Notes: generated from the sequence alone by a model not told the origin. DNA of 64,000 bases from Boudabousia tangfeifanii (GCF_001856685.1 NZ_CP017812.1:1-64000), one strand, 5' to 3'; positions 1 to 10,952 are shown, numbered from the stretch's first letter. Made by a program: numbers and translations.

Positions 1-1539
1 GATGAACTGCGCGCCGCTTGGAAACGAGCCGTCGATGAGCTGCAACTCGAAAACAACATGGCTCGTGCTTACCTAGAGCTAGTTACTCCAGTAGGCAATA
101 TCGGCGACGTTTTCCTTCTATCTGTGCCTGATAACCACACCAAAGCCACAATTGAAAACCAGCTCTACCAATCGGTAGTTGAAGCTTTAAGCAACCAGGT
201 AGGCCGCACAGTTACTTTGGCAATTACCGTAAATGCTGGGGTAGAAGATGATCCCAATGCTCCAGTTGCACCGGTTACCCCTTTGCCAAAGTCCGAAGAA
301 AGCGAAGAACGTACCCGGATTTTTGGCCCTGAACATGACGATGTGCTGCCACCCGAACCACATTTAGTTAGTTACGAGGGCGAAAATACTGGTGGTAACG
401 CTGCCGAAGCAGATGCCCTACCAGGCCCCCAACTCGTATCTTCAAATGACAACCCAGTAGACGAACCAGGGGACAATAAAGTCGATCCCCAGGTGCTTAA
501 AGAAGCTCGGCTAAACCCTAAATACACTTTCTCTACTTTTGTTACCGGTCCTTCTAACCGTTTCGCTAATGCCGCCGCCTATGCGGTCGCTGAAACTCCA
601 GCTCGAGCCTATAACCCCTTGTTTATTTATGGTGAGTCCGGCCTCGGCAAAACCCACCTAATGCACGCTATCGGGCACTACACCCTGCTGCTCTTCCCGC
701 ACTTAAAAGTCAAATATGTGTCCTCCGAAGAGTTCACAAACGACTTCATTAACGCCATTCGTGACGATCGCCCAGAAGAATTCCAGCGACGCTACCGCGA
801 AATCGATGTGCTGTTGATCGACGATATCCAGTTCATCCAGGGTAAAGAACAAACCATGGAAGAGTTCTTCCACACCTTCAATGCTCTTCATACCGCTAAC
901 AAGCAGGTAGTAATTACCTCTGATTTGCCACCTAAAAAGCTAGAAGGTTTCGAAGATCGCATGCGTTCGCGTTTCGAAATGGGACTGCTAACCGATGTGC
1001 AACCACCGGACCTCGAAACTCGTATTGCCATTTTGCGTAAAAAAGCACAGGCAGATGGAACCGATGCTCCGCCAGAGGTACTCGAGTATATTGCGTCCTC
1101 GATTAGTACTAATATTCGCGAACTCGAAGGTGCCTTGATTCGCGTCACCGCCATGGCGAACCTGTCAAACCAGGAAGTTGATTTGGCAATGGCGGAAAAG
1201 GTTTTGAAAGACATCATCACTGATCCAGAAGATGAAGAAATCACACCAGCCTTAATCATGGCGCAAACTGCCGATTACTTTAAAACCACTATCGAAATGC
1301 TCTGCAGTGCAGATCGTTCTAAGACCTTGGTAGAAGCTCGACAGATTGCCATGTACCTCTGTAGAGAACTAACTGACTTGTCACTACCTGCCATTGGTAA
1401 AGAATTTGGCGGACGCGATCACACCACAGTAATGCACGCTAATAAGAAGATTCGTCAGCTCATTGGAGAAAAACGACAAGTCTTTAATCAGGTTTCAGAA
1501 TTGACCAACCGCATTAAGCAGCAGGCACGAAACAAGTAG
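1..1539 (+). CDS. dnaA: Chromosomal replication initiator DnaA (5' end cut by window edge)
   Basis: DnaA binds DnaA boxes at oriC and opens the origin. The first ATG in the window is at 58, but the frame stays open back to base 1. The 19 codons before it (DELRAAWKRAVDEL...) read as DnaA domain I, so the true start lies upstream and this copy is 5'-partial. Numbering from the ATG at 58, domain II is a long acidic linker (about 65-155). The AAA+ domain follows, with Walker A GESGLGKT near residue 194 and Walker B LLIDDIQF near 258. Domain IV ends the protein with the DNA-binding signature DHTTVMHANKKI near 460. The origin follows immediately and then dnaN, the standard arrangement. Confidence 0.97.
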   Translation, partial: DELRAAWKRAVDELQLENNMARAYLELVTPVGNIGDVFLLSVPDNHTKATIENQLYQSVVEALSNQVGRTVTLAITVNAGVEDDPNAPVAPVTPLPKSEESEERTRIFGPEHDDVLPPEPHLVSYEGENTGGNAAEADALPGPQLVSSNDNPVDEPGDNKVDPQVLKEARLNPKYTFSTFVTGPSNRFANAAAYAVAETPARAYNPLFIYGESGLGKTHLMHAIGHYTLLLFPHLKVKYVSSEEFTNDFINAIRDDRPEEFQRRYREIDVLLIDDIQFIQGKEQTMEEFFHTFNALHTANKQVVITSDLPPKKLEGFEDRMRSRFEMGLLTDVQPPDLETRIAILRKKAQADGTDAPPEVLEYIASSISTNIRELEGALIRVTAMANLSNQEVDLAMAEKVLKDIITDPEDEEITPALIMAQTADYFKTTIEMLCSADRSKTLVEARQIAMYLCRELTDLSLPAIGKEFGGRDHTTVMHANKKIRQLIGEKRQVFNQVSELTNRIKQQARNK

Positions 1540-1964
1540 ATTGTTATCCACTTTTTTCTTTGGTTTTAATTTCTAACTTACGTCATCACCCTTGTGTAAA
1601 GTGTGGAAAATCCAAATTTTTACCAGAAAATAGCGAAAAACATGGTGGATAGAAACTATGAAATAGCCGTGGAAAAACAATAGGGTTTTCCACAAATGAT
1701 TTTTCGGAAAGGCTGAATTCACAATTTTTGGTAATTTTGTGCACCGAAATTCACCAGATTTCCACAGTTATCCACAGAGTTTTTCACAGATGGGGATAAT
1801 TCCGCGGGATTTAGCCGAATTCTCGACTTACAAGTTTTTGGGCGTGGCTACTTGCACAACCAAAATGGAACTACTAGCGACAAATCGTTTAGTCGCGTAA
1901 AGTAGTCACCAGTGAAATGATGCTTAGCTAGCATCAAAATATCCGTTCTAAAGAAGGGCATAAC
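1540..1964. other. oriC: oriC region with DnaA boxes
   Basis: This 425-bp AT-rich gap between dnaA and dnaN holds no gene. It has a perfect DnaA box TTATCCACA at 1768-1776 and a one-mismatch box TTATCCACT at 1544-1552. Near matches are TGTGGAAAA at 1602-1610, TTTTCCACA at 1686-1694, ATTTCCACA at 1758-1766 and TTTTTCACA at about 1780-1788. The density, the position and the flanking genes identify the replication origin. The dnaN promoter must also lie here. I did not delimit the unwinding element. Confidence 0.9.
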
Positions 1965-3104
1965 GTGCAGTTCTCAGTGGATCGCAGTGTTTTGGTAGAA
2001 GCGATTAGTTGGAGTACCCGGGCGGTACCTCAGCGTCCTCCGGTAGCAATCCTGTCGGGCCTGCATCTTCAAGCTGCTAATGGTGTCTTGACCATCAGCG
2101 CCTTCGACTACGAAACTTCTGTCAAGGTTGAAGTTCCTGCTTCCATCGATGAACCAGGTGACGTCCTCGTTTCGGGTCGTATGCTCGCGGAAATGGTTAA
2201 GGCACTACCTAACCGCCCAGTTGAGTTCACTAAGGTGGATGAAAAGAGCCTTTCTTTGGTTTGTGGCACTGCAAACTTCAACCTTGCCACCATGCCAGTG
2301 GGCGATTACCCAACCTTGCCGGCCTTCCCAGAACTATGCGGTTCAGTAGAAGCCAGCGAACTATCGAATGCAGTTAAGCAGGTTTCAATTGCCGCTTCGA
2401 AGGATGACACCTTGCCATTGCTAACTGGTGTCATGGTAGAAATCGATGGCGACAACATCACTTTGCTAGCCACTGACCGTTACCGTCTCGCTCAGCGCGA
2501 TCTCAAGTGGAAGCCAGCTGATCCAAGCTTCAGCACCAAGGCGCTAGTGCGTGCCAAGATTCTTTCTGACGTAGCTAATACCATCACCTCGGCGGGCGAT
2601 ATCTCCTTGGCACTTAGTGCTGGTAATGGGACCGGCACTAACGACATTGTCGGTTTTACTGCTGGGGAACGTTCGACCACCTCGAACCTCATGTCTGGCG
2701 AATACCCACCAGTACGTCGTCTGTTCCCAACCGAAACTTTGACCTACGCCGTTATTGACCGCCAGGGACTAATCGACGCCACCAAGCGTATGAAGCTCGT
2801 GGCCGACCGCAACACCCCAGTACGTTTGCACTTTACTGAAGAAGGTTTGACTCTAAACGCTTCCAATAACGAAGAAGCTCAGGGTAGCGACTTCCTACAG
2901 GTATCCCTTCGTGGCGAAGAAATCACTACCGCCTTCAACCCGAACTACTTGCTAGAAGGCCTCCAGGCGATTAACACCCCGTACGTGCGTATTTCCTTCA
3001 CCCAGCCCACCAAGCCGGCAGTGCTTCACGGTCAAGAAAAGATTGACGGGGAAGTAGCTGAAGACTTCCGCTACTTGCTAATGCCAATTCGCTACGGCGT
3101 CTAA
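1965..3104 (+). CDS. dnaN: DNA polymerase III sliding clamp (beta subunit)
   Basis: DnaN is the ring-shaped processivity clamp that tethers DNA polymerase III to DNA. The 379-residue product has the usual clamp length. It starts MQFSVDRSVLVEAISW and ends with the conserved YLLMPIRY-type C-terminus that helps form the hydrophobic binding cleft. I chose the GTG at 1965, which follows a purine-rich AAGAAGGG ribosome-binding site. recF begins 12 bases after the stop, so the two are probably cotranscribed. Confidence 0.97.
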   Translation: MQFSVDRSVLVEAISWSTRAVPQRPPVAILSGLHLQAANGVLTISAFDYETSVKVEVPASIDEPGDVLVSGRMLAEMVKALPNRPVEFTKVDEKSLSLVCGTANFNLATMPVGDYPTLPAFPELCGSVEASELSNAVKQVSIAASKDDTLPLLTGVMVEIDGDNITLLATDRYRLAQRDLKWKPADPSFSTKALVRAKILSDVANTITSAGDISLALSAGNGTGTNDIVGFTAGERSTTSNLMSGEYPPVRRLFPTETLTYAVIDRQGLIDATKRMKLVADRNTPVRLHFTEEGLTLNASNNEEAQGSDFLQVSLRGEEITTAFNPNYLLEGLQAINTPYVRISFTQPTKPAVLHGQEKIDGEVAEDFRYLLMPIRYGV

Positions 3105-3116
3105 AGCGAGGTCAGG

Positions 3117-4358
3117 GTGTACGTTTCACACGTGGCCCTAGACGATTTTCGCTCCTACCGGCAGATCGTAGCCACCCTAGTTCCCGGAGTAAATGTGCTC
3201 TCGGGACCAAACGGGCAAGGTAAAACCAATTTCGTAGAAGCGATCTCTTACCTGGCAAACCTGTCATCACATCGAGTAGGAGCGGAAAGCGCCCTCGTGC
3301 GGGCAAACCCCGATGGCACCAAAGCTAATGCGGCCGTCATTCGCCTAAAAGTGTGCCAAGGAGAGCGCGAACGCATTCTCGAACTAGAGATTGTGTCGTC
3401 AAAACCAAATCGGGCCCGGATCAACCGCACCGCCGTGCGGCCACGCGAACTCGCCTACGAACTAAAAACCGTAATCTTTGCCCCCGAAGATCTACAACTA
3501 GTTCGGGCTGAACCAGCATTGCGACGCAAATTCCTCGACGAAGGTGTGGCTGCCTGGCGTCCCACCCTTAGCCAACTAAAAACCGATTACGAAAAGGTGC
3601 TGCGTCAACGCGGGGCCCTACTTAAAGACCTCAAAAGTGGACGCGCTGACTCCTACGCCCAGTCCACCCTAGAAGTTTGGAATGGACAACTCGCGACTCT
3701 AGGGGCACAACTGACCATAGCGCGCGAAAATCTGGTCGCACAACTACTGGCACCTACCCAAAAGGCGCACAATAAAATCGCTAGTCAAGGACGCGAAATT
3801 TTCTTGGCCTATCAGCGACAAGTTGACAAAACTATTGCCCCAGAAAAAGAGATCGAAGAAACTCGCGACCTAGCGCAAAGATTGCAAGCCGCGATGGCAC
3901 AGCGTGAACGAGAAGAAATTGCTCGCGGAGTAAACCTTATCGGACCACATCGTGACGACCTCGAAATCAAACTCGACCACCTGCCTGTACGCGGTTTTGC
4001 CTCTCATGGGGAAAGCTGGTCGGTAGCTTTGGCCCTAAAACTTGGGCTTTATGAGGTACTCGGCGGACAATCCGAGGATCGCAGCGAAAGGCCAGTCCTG
4101 ATTCTAGATGACGTCTTTGCCGAACTAGATTCATATCGACGAGCAGCTTTAGCCGAAATTATTTCGGGGGCAGAACAGGTACTGATTACAACCGCTGAAG
4201 CCAGTGAACTCCCAGAAAGTTTGGACGCTCACCATATTTCTGTCAGACGCGATCCACAAGCCGGTTCTATTTTTCTTGAAACTGAAACACTACCCGTAGA
4301 CGGACCCGTTGAGGAAACCAAAACTGAAGCTACCGGTGAACAAGGAAGTGCCTCGTGA
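3117..4358 (+). CDS. recF: DNA replication and repair protein RecF
   Basis: RecF is an SMC-like ATPase that helps load RecA at gaps through the RecFOR pathway. The protein has 413 residues. It shows Walker A GPNGQGKTNF near residue 31, the central coiled region, and a C-terminal Walker B (PVLILDDVFAELD, near 325). The GTG start follows dnaN closely, and the TGA stop overlaps the GTG of the next gene by four bases (GTGA), which suggests translational coupling. The acidic tail after about residue 385 is a lineage extension of no obvious function. Confidence 0.96.
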   Translation: MYVSHVALDDFRSYRQIVATLVPGVNVLSGPNGQGKTNFVEAISYLANLSSHRVGAESALVRANPDGTKANAAVIRLKVCQGERERILELEIVSSKPNRARINRTAVRPRELAYELKTVIFAPEDLQLVRAEPALRRKFLDEGVAAWRPTLSQLKTDYEKVLRQRGALLKDLKSGRADSYAQSTLEVWNGQLATLGAQLTIARENLVAQLLAPTQKAHNKIASQGREIFLAYQRQVDKTIAPEKEIEETRDLAQRLQAAMAQREREEIARGVNLIGPHRDDLEIKLDHLPVRGFASHGESWSVALALKLGLYEVLGGQSEDRSERPVLILDDVFAELDSYRRAALAEIISGAEQVLITTAEASELPESLDAHHISVRRDPQAGSIFLETETLPVDGPVEETKTEATGEQGSAS

Positions 4359-5266
4359 GCCGGATGGAACCTGAAAAAGCCAGCGATTATCCGCAGCAGC
4401 TATTCCAAGATTTTCGTGAACGAGCTAGTTCTCGTGGCATTTTCGTCTTGCCTCTGCGGCCAATAGGAAAGCCAAATTTAGACCCTAATAGAGTCGGTTC
4501 CTCACTGCTTGCCGAGCGAAATCCACAGGATGATCCTCGGCAAAATCGTTCCCAGAAAATGGGATCGAACAGCAAACTTGCGTCCCGTGGGGGAGTAGAG
4601 CGGCAAAGCGAAACGGTTTTAAGTAGTGAAACCGTCCCAGTACCACCTCCATCCCCAGAAGAAAACTCAAAGCAGGATGCCGCAAATTTTGGATCTTTAG
4701 GGCAAGCTGATTCTGAGAATATTGCAACTGAACAAGCCAAGTCCGCGACCCAAAACGGCGATGGTAAGGCTGTTAGTGAAGCGAACTTAGCAAGTGAACC
4801 AAAAGAATTAGTAGCTAGTGGTCCGACTTGGTTGCCCGGAAAGCCCATGGACACCATTGATGGCTACCGGTTGGGCCCTGGATACCCACGCACTAAAACT
4901 GGCCCTGGACCATCCAAACGCGATCCAAAACCCTTAGGCAATTTTGTAGAAATGCTGAACTGGGAACGACGAGAAGAACTACAAGTCGCCAGAGTAATTG
5001 AAGATTGGGCAAAAATTGTGGGAGCAAACGTGGCCCACAATGCCCAAGTAACTGAATTCACTAATGGCAAACTTGTGTTACAAGCCAGCTCCACTGCCTG
5101 GGCGACCCAACTGCGGTTACTAATCCCAGAAATCATGCGTCAGGTAAATGATTATTGTGATCAGGGGATGTGTCAGCAGGTACAAATCCTTGCGCCAAAG
5201 GCCCCATCGTGGAAAAAAGGGCCTCTCTCGGTGCGAGGTCGAGGACCTAGGGACACCTACGGATAG
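4355..5266 (+). CDS. dciA: DciA-family helicase-associated protein (DUF721) with long disordered N-terminus
   Basis: DUF721/DciA proteins recruit or load the replicative helicase DnaB in bacteria that lack DnaC. Only the last 100 or so residues of this 303-residue protein look like the family domain, from GNFVEMLNWERREEL to about VQILAP. They include the typical WAKIVGANVAHNAQV and LVLQASSTAWATQL segments. The first 190 or so residues are rich in Ser, Glu, Gln and Pro and are probably disordered. Many DUF721 proteins are under 200 residues, so this is a long version. The start overlaps the recF stop. Confidence 0.85.
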   Translation: MSRMEPEKASDYPQQLFQDFRERASSRGIFVLPLRPIGKPNLDPNRVGSSLLAERNPQDDPRQNRSQKMGSNSKLASRGGVERQSETVLSSETVPVPPPSPEENSKQDAANFGSLGQADSENIATEQAKSATQNGDGKAVSEANLASEPKELVASGPTWLPGKPMDTIDGYRLGPGYPRTKTGPGPSKRDPKPLGNFVEMLNWERREELQVARVIEDWAKIVGANVAHNAQVTEFTNGKLVLQASSTAWATQLRLLIPEIMRQVNDYCDQGMCQQVQILAPKAPSWKKGPLSVRGRGPRDTYG

Positions 5267-5298
5267 AGGGGTATCGGCGCGTAGAGGTGCCTTATCGC

Positions 5299-5325
5299 TT
5301 GAAAATCGGCAACATAGGGTAGAAT
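5299..5325 (+). promoter_or_regulatory. Possible gyrB promoter
   Basis: In the 138-bp gap between dciA and gyrB, TTGAAA (5299-5304) and TAGAAT (5320-5325) resemble -35 and -10 boxes with a 15-bp spacer, a little shorter than ideal. The site lies about 80 bp before the gyrB start chosen here. This is a motif match only. Confidence 0.3.
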
Positions 5326-5404
5326 AAACCTGAAGAATTTCATAGTTGTGGTGCTCTGCGCGGGTGCTGCAATCGAAGGCACCATCTATCAAGGAGTACG
5401 CTTC

Positions 5405-7420
5405 GTGTCCCCAGAATCACAAGGACAGTACGGCGCCAGCGATATCACCGTTCTCGAAGGCCTAGAAGCCGTTCGTAAACGTCCCGGTATGTACATTGGA
5501 TCCACCGGTGAACGCGGTCTACACCACCTCGTTTACGAAGTCGTCGACAACGCAGTAGATGAAGCCCTTGCGGGCTACTGCACCCACATCGAAGTCGTTC
5601 TACAGGCCGATGGCGGTGTGCGCGTTTCCGATGACGGCCGTGGCATCCCGGTTGATATGCACCCCACTGAAGGCAAGCCCACCGTGGAAGTAGTTATGAC
5701 TATCCTCCACGCCGGCGGTAAGTTCGGCGGCGGCGGTTACGCTGTTTCCGGTGGTCTTCACGGCGTGGGTATTTCCGTCGTAAACGCCCTTTCGACTCGC
5801 GTTGACACAGTAGTTAAACGTCAAGGTTTTACTTGGCGACAATCTTTCGGTGACGGCGGTAAGCCACTAACCACCTTGGAAAAGGGCGAAGCTACCGAAG
5901 AAACTGGTACCACCCAGACTTTCTACGCTGACCCAGAAATTTTCGAAACCACTGTTTACAACTTCGAAACTCTGCGGGCACGCTTCCAGCAGATGGCCTT
6001 CTTGAACAAGGGCCTGCGCATCACTTTGACCGACGAGCGTCCTAACCAGACCATCGAAGGTGACGAAGTCCTTAGCGATGAAGAAACTGAAGAAAACTCG
6101 GAAGAATCAAAATTCCGTTCAGTCACCTTCCTTTACCAGGATGGCTTGCGCGACTACGTCAAGTACCTAAACTCCACCAAGAAGGTTGAAACCCTACACG
6201 AAATCATCGACTTCGAAGCTGAAGATACCGCTTCGGATCGCGCCATCAGTGTAGAAATCGCGATGCAGTGGACCAGTGCCTATTCGGAATCGGTTCACAC
6301 CTACGCGAACACCATTAACACCATCGAAGGTGGTACTCACGAAGAAGGCTTCCGCACGGCACTAACCACTTTGGTGAACAAGTACGGTCGCGAAAAGGGC
6401 ATCATCAAGGAAAAGGACGCCAACCTTACCGGTGACGACGTCCGTGAAGGCCTAACCGCAGTTATTTCCGTCAAGCTTTCCGAACCACAGTTCGAAGGCC
6501 AGACCAAGACTAAGCTCGGTAACACTGAAGCACGTACCTTCGTTCAGCAGCAGGTCTACCAACAGCTCGGCGACTGGTTCGACTCGCACCCAGCCGACGC
6601 CAAGCAGATTATCGGTAAGGCCCAGCAAGCCTCGATCGCCCGTCTAGCTGCCCGTAAGGCCCGCGAAGCAACCCGTCGTAAGACCGCCCTCGAATCGGCT
6701 TCCATGCCAGGCAAGCTCAAGGACTGCAACTCCCGCAATCCGGAAGAATGCGAAATCTTTATCGTCGAGGGCGACTCCGCAGGCGGTTCCGCCGTCGGCG
6801 GTCGCGACCCCAAACATCAGGCCATCTTGCCAATCCGCGGCAAGATCCTAAACGTGGAAAAAGCTCGCCTCGACCGTGCCTTGAACTCCGAAACCATCCA
6901 GTCCTTGATCACCGCTTTCGGTACTGGTATCGGCGAAGAGTTCGACATGTCGAAACTGCGCTACCACAAGATCATCATCATGGCTGACGCCGACGTTGAC
7001 GGCCAGCACATCAACACTTTGTTGTTGACTCTGCTATTCCGTTACATGCGTCCGCTAGTTGAACAAGGCTACGTTTACCTTGCTCAGCCACCGCTCTACC
7101 GCCTCAAGTGGACCAACGCGCCACACGACTTCGTCTTCTCCGATAAGGAACGCGATGTGCGCCTCGAGGCCGGCCTCGGTGCTGGACAGCGACTACAAAA
7201 AGATGGTGGCGTACAGCGATACAAGGGTCTAGGCGAAATGAACTCCCAAGAACTTTGGGAAACCACCATGGACCCCAACACTCGTATTCTCAAGCGCGTG
7301 GAACTAGGTGAAGCCGCCGCCGCTGACGAAATCTTCTCCGTCTTGATGGGTGAAGATGTGGAATCGCGCCGAAGCTTCATTCAGCGCAACGCCACCGACG
7401 TACGCTTCTTGGACATCTAA
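5405..7420 (+). CDS. gyrB: DNA gyrase subunit B
   Basis: GyrB supplies the ATPase half of gyrase, which introduces negative supercoils. The frame opens further upstream, but the GTG at 5405 is the likely start. It has AAGGAG at 5391-5396 eight bases before it, and the protein then begins [25 protein letters not shown], typical of actinobacterial GyrB. The product is 671 residues. GHKL ATPase motifs ([27 protein letters not shown]) come first, then the TOPRIM motifs ([20 protein letters not shown]) and the QRYKGLGEM element. gyrA follows after 26 bases. Confidence 0.97.
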   Translation: MSPESQGQYGASDITVLEGLEAVRKRPGMYIGSTGERGLHHLVYEVVDNAVDEALAGYCTHIEVVLQADGGVRVSDDGRGIPVDMHPTEGKPTVEVVMTILHAGGKFGGGGYAVSGGLHGVGISVVNALSTRVDTVVKRQGFTWRQSFGDGGKPLTTLEKGEATEETGTTQTFYADPEIFETTVYNFETLRARFQQMAFLNKGLRITLTDERPNQTIEGDEVLSDEETEENSEESKFRSVTFLYQDGLRDYVKYLNSTKKVETLHEIIDFEAEDTASDRAISVEIAMQWTSAYSESVHTYANTINTIEGGTHEEGFRTALTTLVNKYGREKGIIKEKDANLTGDDVREGLTAVISVKLSEPQFEGQTKTKLGNTEARTFVQQQVYQQLGDWFDSHPADAKQIIGKAQQASIARLAARKAREATRRKTALESASMPGKLKDCNSRNPEECEIFIVEGDSAGGSAVGGRDPKHQAILPIRGKILNVEKARLDRALNSETIQSLITAFGTGIGEEFDMSKLRYHKIIIMADADVDGQHINTLLLTLLFRYMRPLVEQGYVYLAQPPLYRLKWTNAPHDFVFSDKERDVRLEAGLGAGQRLQKDGGVQRYKGLGEMNSQELWETTMDPNTRILKRVELGEAAAADEIFSVLMGEDVESRRSFIQRNATDVRFLDI

Positions 7421-7446
7421 GCGGGATCGAAAGTAAGGAAAATAAG

Positions 7447-10059
7447 TTGAGCGAAATCGAAACCCCCGAATTGGAACCTTTTAACCACGGGCGGATTGAC
7501 CCGGTCGAACTCGAATCCGAAATGCAAAAGTCCTACTTGGACTACGCCATGTCGGTAATCGTCGGCCGTGCCCTCCCTGAAGTACGTGACGGCCTCAAGC
7601 CCGTTCACCGCCGTATCCTCTACGCCATGTACGACGGTGGCTACCGCCCCTCGTCCTCGTTTAGCAAATGTATGCGTGTGGTCGGCGACGTTATGGGTCA
7701 CTACCACCCACACGGCGACAGTGCTGTCTATGACGCCTTGGCCCGCCTCGTGCAGCCGTGGTCCATGCGCTACCCCTTGGTGGCCGGTCAGGGTAACTTC
7801 GGTTCCCCCGGTAACCTTGGCCCGGCAGCCCCCCGTTATACCGAATGTAAGATGGCCCCGTTGGCCATGGAAATGGTTCGTGACATCGACGAAGAAACCG
7901 TCGATTTCGTAGATAACTACGATGGTCACACCACCGAACCTTCGGTCCTTCCCGCCCGCTTCCCGAACTTGTTGGTTAACGGTTCGGAAGGTATTGCGGT
8001 TGGTATGGCCACCCGCATCCCACCCCACAACTTGCGTGAAGTTGCTGCCGGTGTGCAGTGGTTCCTCGAAAACCCAGAGGCTTCCAAGGCAGAACTGCTC
8101 GAAGCTTTGATGGAACGCATTAAGGGCCCAGATTTCCCCACCGCCGCTACCATTCTTGGTCGTCGTGGCATCGAGGACGCTTACCGCACCGGTCGCGGCT
8201 CGATCGTTCAGCGCGCCGTGGTCAATGTGGAAGAAATCAACTCCCGCCAGTGCTTGGTGGTCACCGAACTGCCATACCAGGTCAACCCCGATAACTTGGC
8301 CGCCAAGATTGCGCAGCTGGTTAAGGATGGTCAGATCCAGGGTATTGCTGATATCCGCGACGAATCTTCGGACCGTTCCGGTCAGCGTTTGGTGATCGTC
8401 CTCAAGCGTGATGCGGTTGCTAAGGTCGTTTTGAACAACCTTTACAAGCGCACCCAGCTGCAAGATTCTTTCCCGGCAAACATGTTGGCCCTAGTCGATG
8501 GGGTGCCGCGCACCTTGTCGCTCGATGGCTTCATACGTCACTGGGTTGATCACCAGTTGGATGTTATTTCTCGCCGTACGCGCTTCCGTTTGCGCAAGGC
8601 CGAGGAACGCCTCCACATCTTGACCGGCTACCTCAAGGCTCTTGACAACCTAGACGAAGTCATCGCCTTGATTCGTCGCAGTGCCACCACCGAGGACGCC
8701 CGCAAGGGCTTGATGGAACTTCTTTCCATCGACGAGATTCAGGCAGAAGCCATCTTGGCCATGCAGCTGCGTCGTCTAGCCGCCCTCGAACGTCAAAAGA
8801 TCATTGACGAATACAATGACCTAGAGGCTAAGGTGCGCGACTTCAAGGACATTTTGGCTCGCCCAGAACGTCAGCGCGAAATCGTTTCCACCGAACTAGC
8901 TGGGGTAGTGGACAAGTACGGCGACGAACGCCGCACCACCATCCTCCCATTCGATGGCGAAATGAGCGAAGAAGACCTGATTCCGGAAGAAGACGTGGTC
9001 GTTACCATCACCCGTGGTGGTTACGTCAAGCGCACTCGCACCGACAACTACCGCAGCCAGCGCCGCGGTGGCAAGGGCGTGCGTGGAGCCTCCTTGCGTG
9101 ACGATGATGTGGTCGAACACTTCTTCGCCACCACCACCCACCACTGGTTGTTGTTCTTCACCAACCTGGGTCGGGTCTACCGTGTGAAGGCTTATGAACT
9201 ACCTGAAGGTGGTCGTGATGCCAAGGGTCAACACGTGGCCAATGTGCTGGCCTTCCAGCCTGGCGAAACCATTGCCCAAGTCATGGCCCTCAAGGACTAC
9301 GAACAAGCTCAGTACCTGGTTTTGGCCACCAAGTCCGGCCTCGTCAAGAAAACGCGACTATCCGAGTACGACTCACCTCGTTCTGCGGGCCTAATCGCGA
9401 TCAACTTGCGCGAGGACGAAGCAGGCAACCCAGACGAGCTAGTTTCGGCCGTTTTGGCAGATGCCACCAGCGAATTGTTGTTGGTTTCCCGCTTCGGTCA
9501 GTCCCTCCGCTTTGCCGCTACCGACGAAGCGCTGCGCCCAATGGGTCGCTCTACCTCCGGTGTGCGTGGCATGAAGTTCCGCGAAGGCGACTCACTCCTA
9601 GCCATGGTGGTAGTGCGGGAAGGCGCTGACCTGTTCACCGTCACCGAAGGTGGCTTCGCTAAGCGCACCGAGCTCGAACAATACCGCGTCCAAGGACGTG
9701 GTGGCTTCGGCATCAAGGTTGCCAAGATTGTCGAAGACCGTGGCAACCTGGTGGGCGCCCTCGTGGTTGACGAAACTGATGAGGTCCTCTCCATCATGGA
9801 AGGCGGCAAGATTGTCCGCTCCGCCGTCGCCGATGTAACGCAGACTGGCCGCTCTACTCAGGGCGTCACCTTCGTTCGACTCGACAAAGGCGATAAAGTA
9901 TTAGCAGTGGCTCGCAACGTCGAGCGCGAACTGGAAGAAGAAGAGGAAGAAAACCCTTCAGACTCAGAAGCTTCCACCCCGACCAAACCCGCAGAATCTA
10001 GCGAAGAAACTGCGAACGATGCGCAAGCCGCAGCCGATGCGGAAGCAACAAAGGAGTAG
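7447..10059 (+). CDS. gyrA: DNA gyrase subunit A
   Basis: GyrA cuts and rejoins DNA through its catalytic tyrosine and wraps DNA on its C-terminal beta-pinwheel. The 870-residue protein starts at a TTG behind AAGGAAAATAAG. The quinolone-resistance region reads [10 protein letters not shown], giving Ser92 and Asp96 at the positions of E. coli S83 and D87, the residues usual in susceptible strains. The pinwheel contains the GyrA box QRRGGKG (about residue 538). The last 45 or so residues form a Glu/Ser/Ala-rich tail. It forms an operon with gyrB and probably with the DUF3566 gene that follows. Confidence 0.97.
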   Translation: MSEIETPELEPFNHGRIDPVELESEMQKSYLDYAMSVIVGRALPEVRDGLKPVHRRILYAMYDGGYRPSSSFSKCMRVVGDVMGHYHPHGDSAVYDALARLVQPWSMRYPLVAGQGNFGSPGNLGPAAPRYTECKMAPLAMEMVRDIDEETVDFVDNYDGHTTEPSVLPARFPNLLVNGSEGIAVGMATRIPPHNLREVAAGVQWFLENPEASKAELLEALMERIKGPDFPTAATILGRRGIEDAYRTGRGSIVQRAVVNVEEINSRQCLVVTELPYQVNPDNLAAKIAQLVKDGQIQGIADIRDESSDRSGQRLVIVLKRDAVAKVVLNNLYKRTQLQDSFPANMLALVDGVPRTLSLDGFIRHWVDHQLDVISRRTRFRLRKAEERLHILTGYLKALDNLDEVIALIRRSATTEDARKGLMELLSIDEIQAEAILAMQLRRLAALERQKIIDEYNDLEAKVRDFKDILARPERQREIVSTELAGVVDKYGDERRTTILPFDGEMSEEDLIPEEDVVVTITRGGYVKRTRTDNYRSQRRGGKGVRGASLRDDDVVEHFFATTTHHWLLFFTNLGRVYRVKAYELPEGGRDAKGQHVANVLAFQPGETIAQVMALKDYEQAQYLVLATKSGLVKKTRLSEYDSPRSAGLIAINLREDEAGNPDELVSAVLADATSELLLVSRFGQSLRFAATDEALRPMGRSTSGVRGMKFREGDSLLAMVVVREGADLFTVTEGGFAKRTELEQYRVQGRGGFGIKVAKIVEDRGNLVGALVVDETDEVLSIMEGGKIVRSAVADVTQTGRSTQGVTFVRLDKGDKVLAVARNVERELEEEEEENPSDSEASTPTKPAESSEETANDAQAAADAEATKE

Positions 10060-10063
10060 TTAG

Positions 10064-10441
10064 ATGAGTCAACCAGGTGCGCCACGGCGCTATCGGATGA
10101 CAGTGGAACAGGTAGACGCCATGTCGGTGCTCCGCCTCTCGTTCCTCCTGTCGGTGGCTTTCGGATTGGCATTCATTGTGGCCGTTGGCCTCATGTGGGG
10201 TGTCCTCGATGGTATGCACGTCTTCTCGAAGATCAGTGAAATCGTCTCGGACTTCGATGCCGACCAGAAACTCGCAGTGTTCTTGCAATACCTGCACTTC
10301 TCCAAGTTCGTTTCGGTTGCCGCCATCATCAGCGTGCTAAACGTCATCTTGCTAACGGTTATGTCGACCATTTCCGCCCTCCTCTACAACGTGGTGGTGC
10401 GCTTGGTTGGTGGCATTTCCGTGGTGCTAATCGACGAATAA
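10064..10441 (+). CDS. DUF3566 membrane protein
   Basis: This 125-residue membrane protein starts four bases after the gyrA stop, behind AAGGAG, so it is almost certainly cotranscribed. DUF3566 proteins sit downstream of gyrA across actinobacteria and their function is unknown. I see two hydrophobic segments, at about 25-48 and 82-110, and the conserved start RRYRMTVEQVDAMSVLRLSFL. A strong terminator follows. Confidence 0.9.
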   Translation: MSQPGAPRRYRMTVEQVDAMSVLRLSFLLSVAFGLAFIVAVGLMWGVLDGMHVFSKISEIVSDFDADQKLAVFLQYLHFSKFVSVAAIISVLNVILLTVMSTISALLYNVVVRLVGGISVVLIDE

Positions 10442-10460
10442 GCCGCACCAACAGCCTACT

Positions 10461-10510
10461 TTGGGGTTTGTTAACCGAGGACGCCCTCGGCTAACAAACC
10501 CCAAATTTTT
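10461..10510 (+). terminator. Terminator of the gyrB-gyrA-DUF3566 operon
   Basis: A 20-bp inverted repeat (10461-10480 with 10485-10504) has one mismatch, a four-base loop and a T-rich tail. The tip of the stem is CCGAGGACGCCCTCGG, an inverted pair of the CGAGGRCG motif described in the findings. Confidence 0.9.
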
Positions 10511-10630
10511 ATTAAGACCAAACCCGAAAAACGTGGATTACCTCACCAGTTATCGTTTTAGCTTGGCAAGAGCCGGCTGATGGGTTAACATTTTTCAGTG
10601 CCTTGAGCACAGCGGAAAAAATCATTTCGC

Positions 10631-10704
10631 GGGCCTATAGCTCAGTCGGTTAGAGCGCTTCCCTGATAAGGAAGAGGTCGCTGGTTCGAGTCCAGCTAGG
10701 CCCA
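10631..10704 (+). tRNA. tRNA-Ile (GAT)
   Basis: The 74-nt cloverleaf has acceptor stem GGGCCTA paired with TAGGCCC, D arm AGCTCAGTCGGTTAGAGC, anticodon loop CTGATAA (anticodon GAT) and T arm GGTTCGAGTCC. It lies after gyrA and before tRNA-Ala, a common actinobacterial order. Confidence 0.97.
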
Positions 10705-10732
10705 CTCTCAACTAGGAAACTGGAGGAAAAAA

Positions 10733-10867
10733 GTGAAACGCTTTTTGAAAAACAGTTTGTTGGTAGGGACTCTTGCAGCGGTGGCACTAGCCGGCTACAG
10801 TGTGTGGCGGGATCTAGGAATCCGCAAAGAGATTTGGCATGAAGTCACCGATGAGGTAAACTTCTAG
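10733..10867 (+). CDS. DLW-39 family small protein
   Basis: A 44-codon frame starts with GTG behind GGAGGAAAAAA and lies between tRNA-Ile and tRNA-Ala. It reads MKRFLKNSLLVGTLAAVALA, then GYSVWRDLGIRKEIWHEVTD and EVNF. There is one short hydrophobic segment (8-24) and then a charged tail. The size, the place between these two tRNAs and the tail match the tiny DLW-39 family of actinobacteria, whose function is unknown. Confidence 0.8.
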   Translation: MKRFLKNSLLVGTLAAVALAGYSVWRDLGIRKEIWHEVTDEVNF

Positions 10868-10874
10868 TCTGCAA

Positions 10875-10947
10875 GGGGCTATGGCGCAATTGGTAGCGCA
10901 CCTGCTTTGCAAGCAGGGGGTTACGGGTTCGAGTCCCGTTAGCTCCA
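10875..10947 (+). tRNA. tRNA-Ala (TGC)
   Basis: The 73-nt cloverleaf has acceptor stem GGGGCTA with TAGCTCC, anticodon loop TTTGCAA (anticodon TGC) and T arm GGGTTCGAGTCCC. It follows the DLW-39 gene. Confidence 0.97.
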
Positions 10948-10952
10948 CAGAT

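Noticed and set aside
7417-8463. Open frame of 348 codons on the minus strand inside gyrA
   Set aside because: It is a shadow of the strongly conserved gyrA and has no family features of its own.
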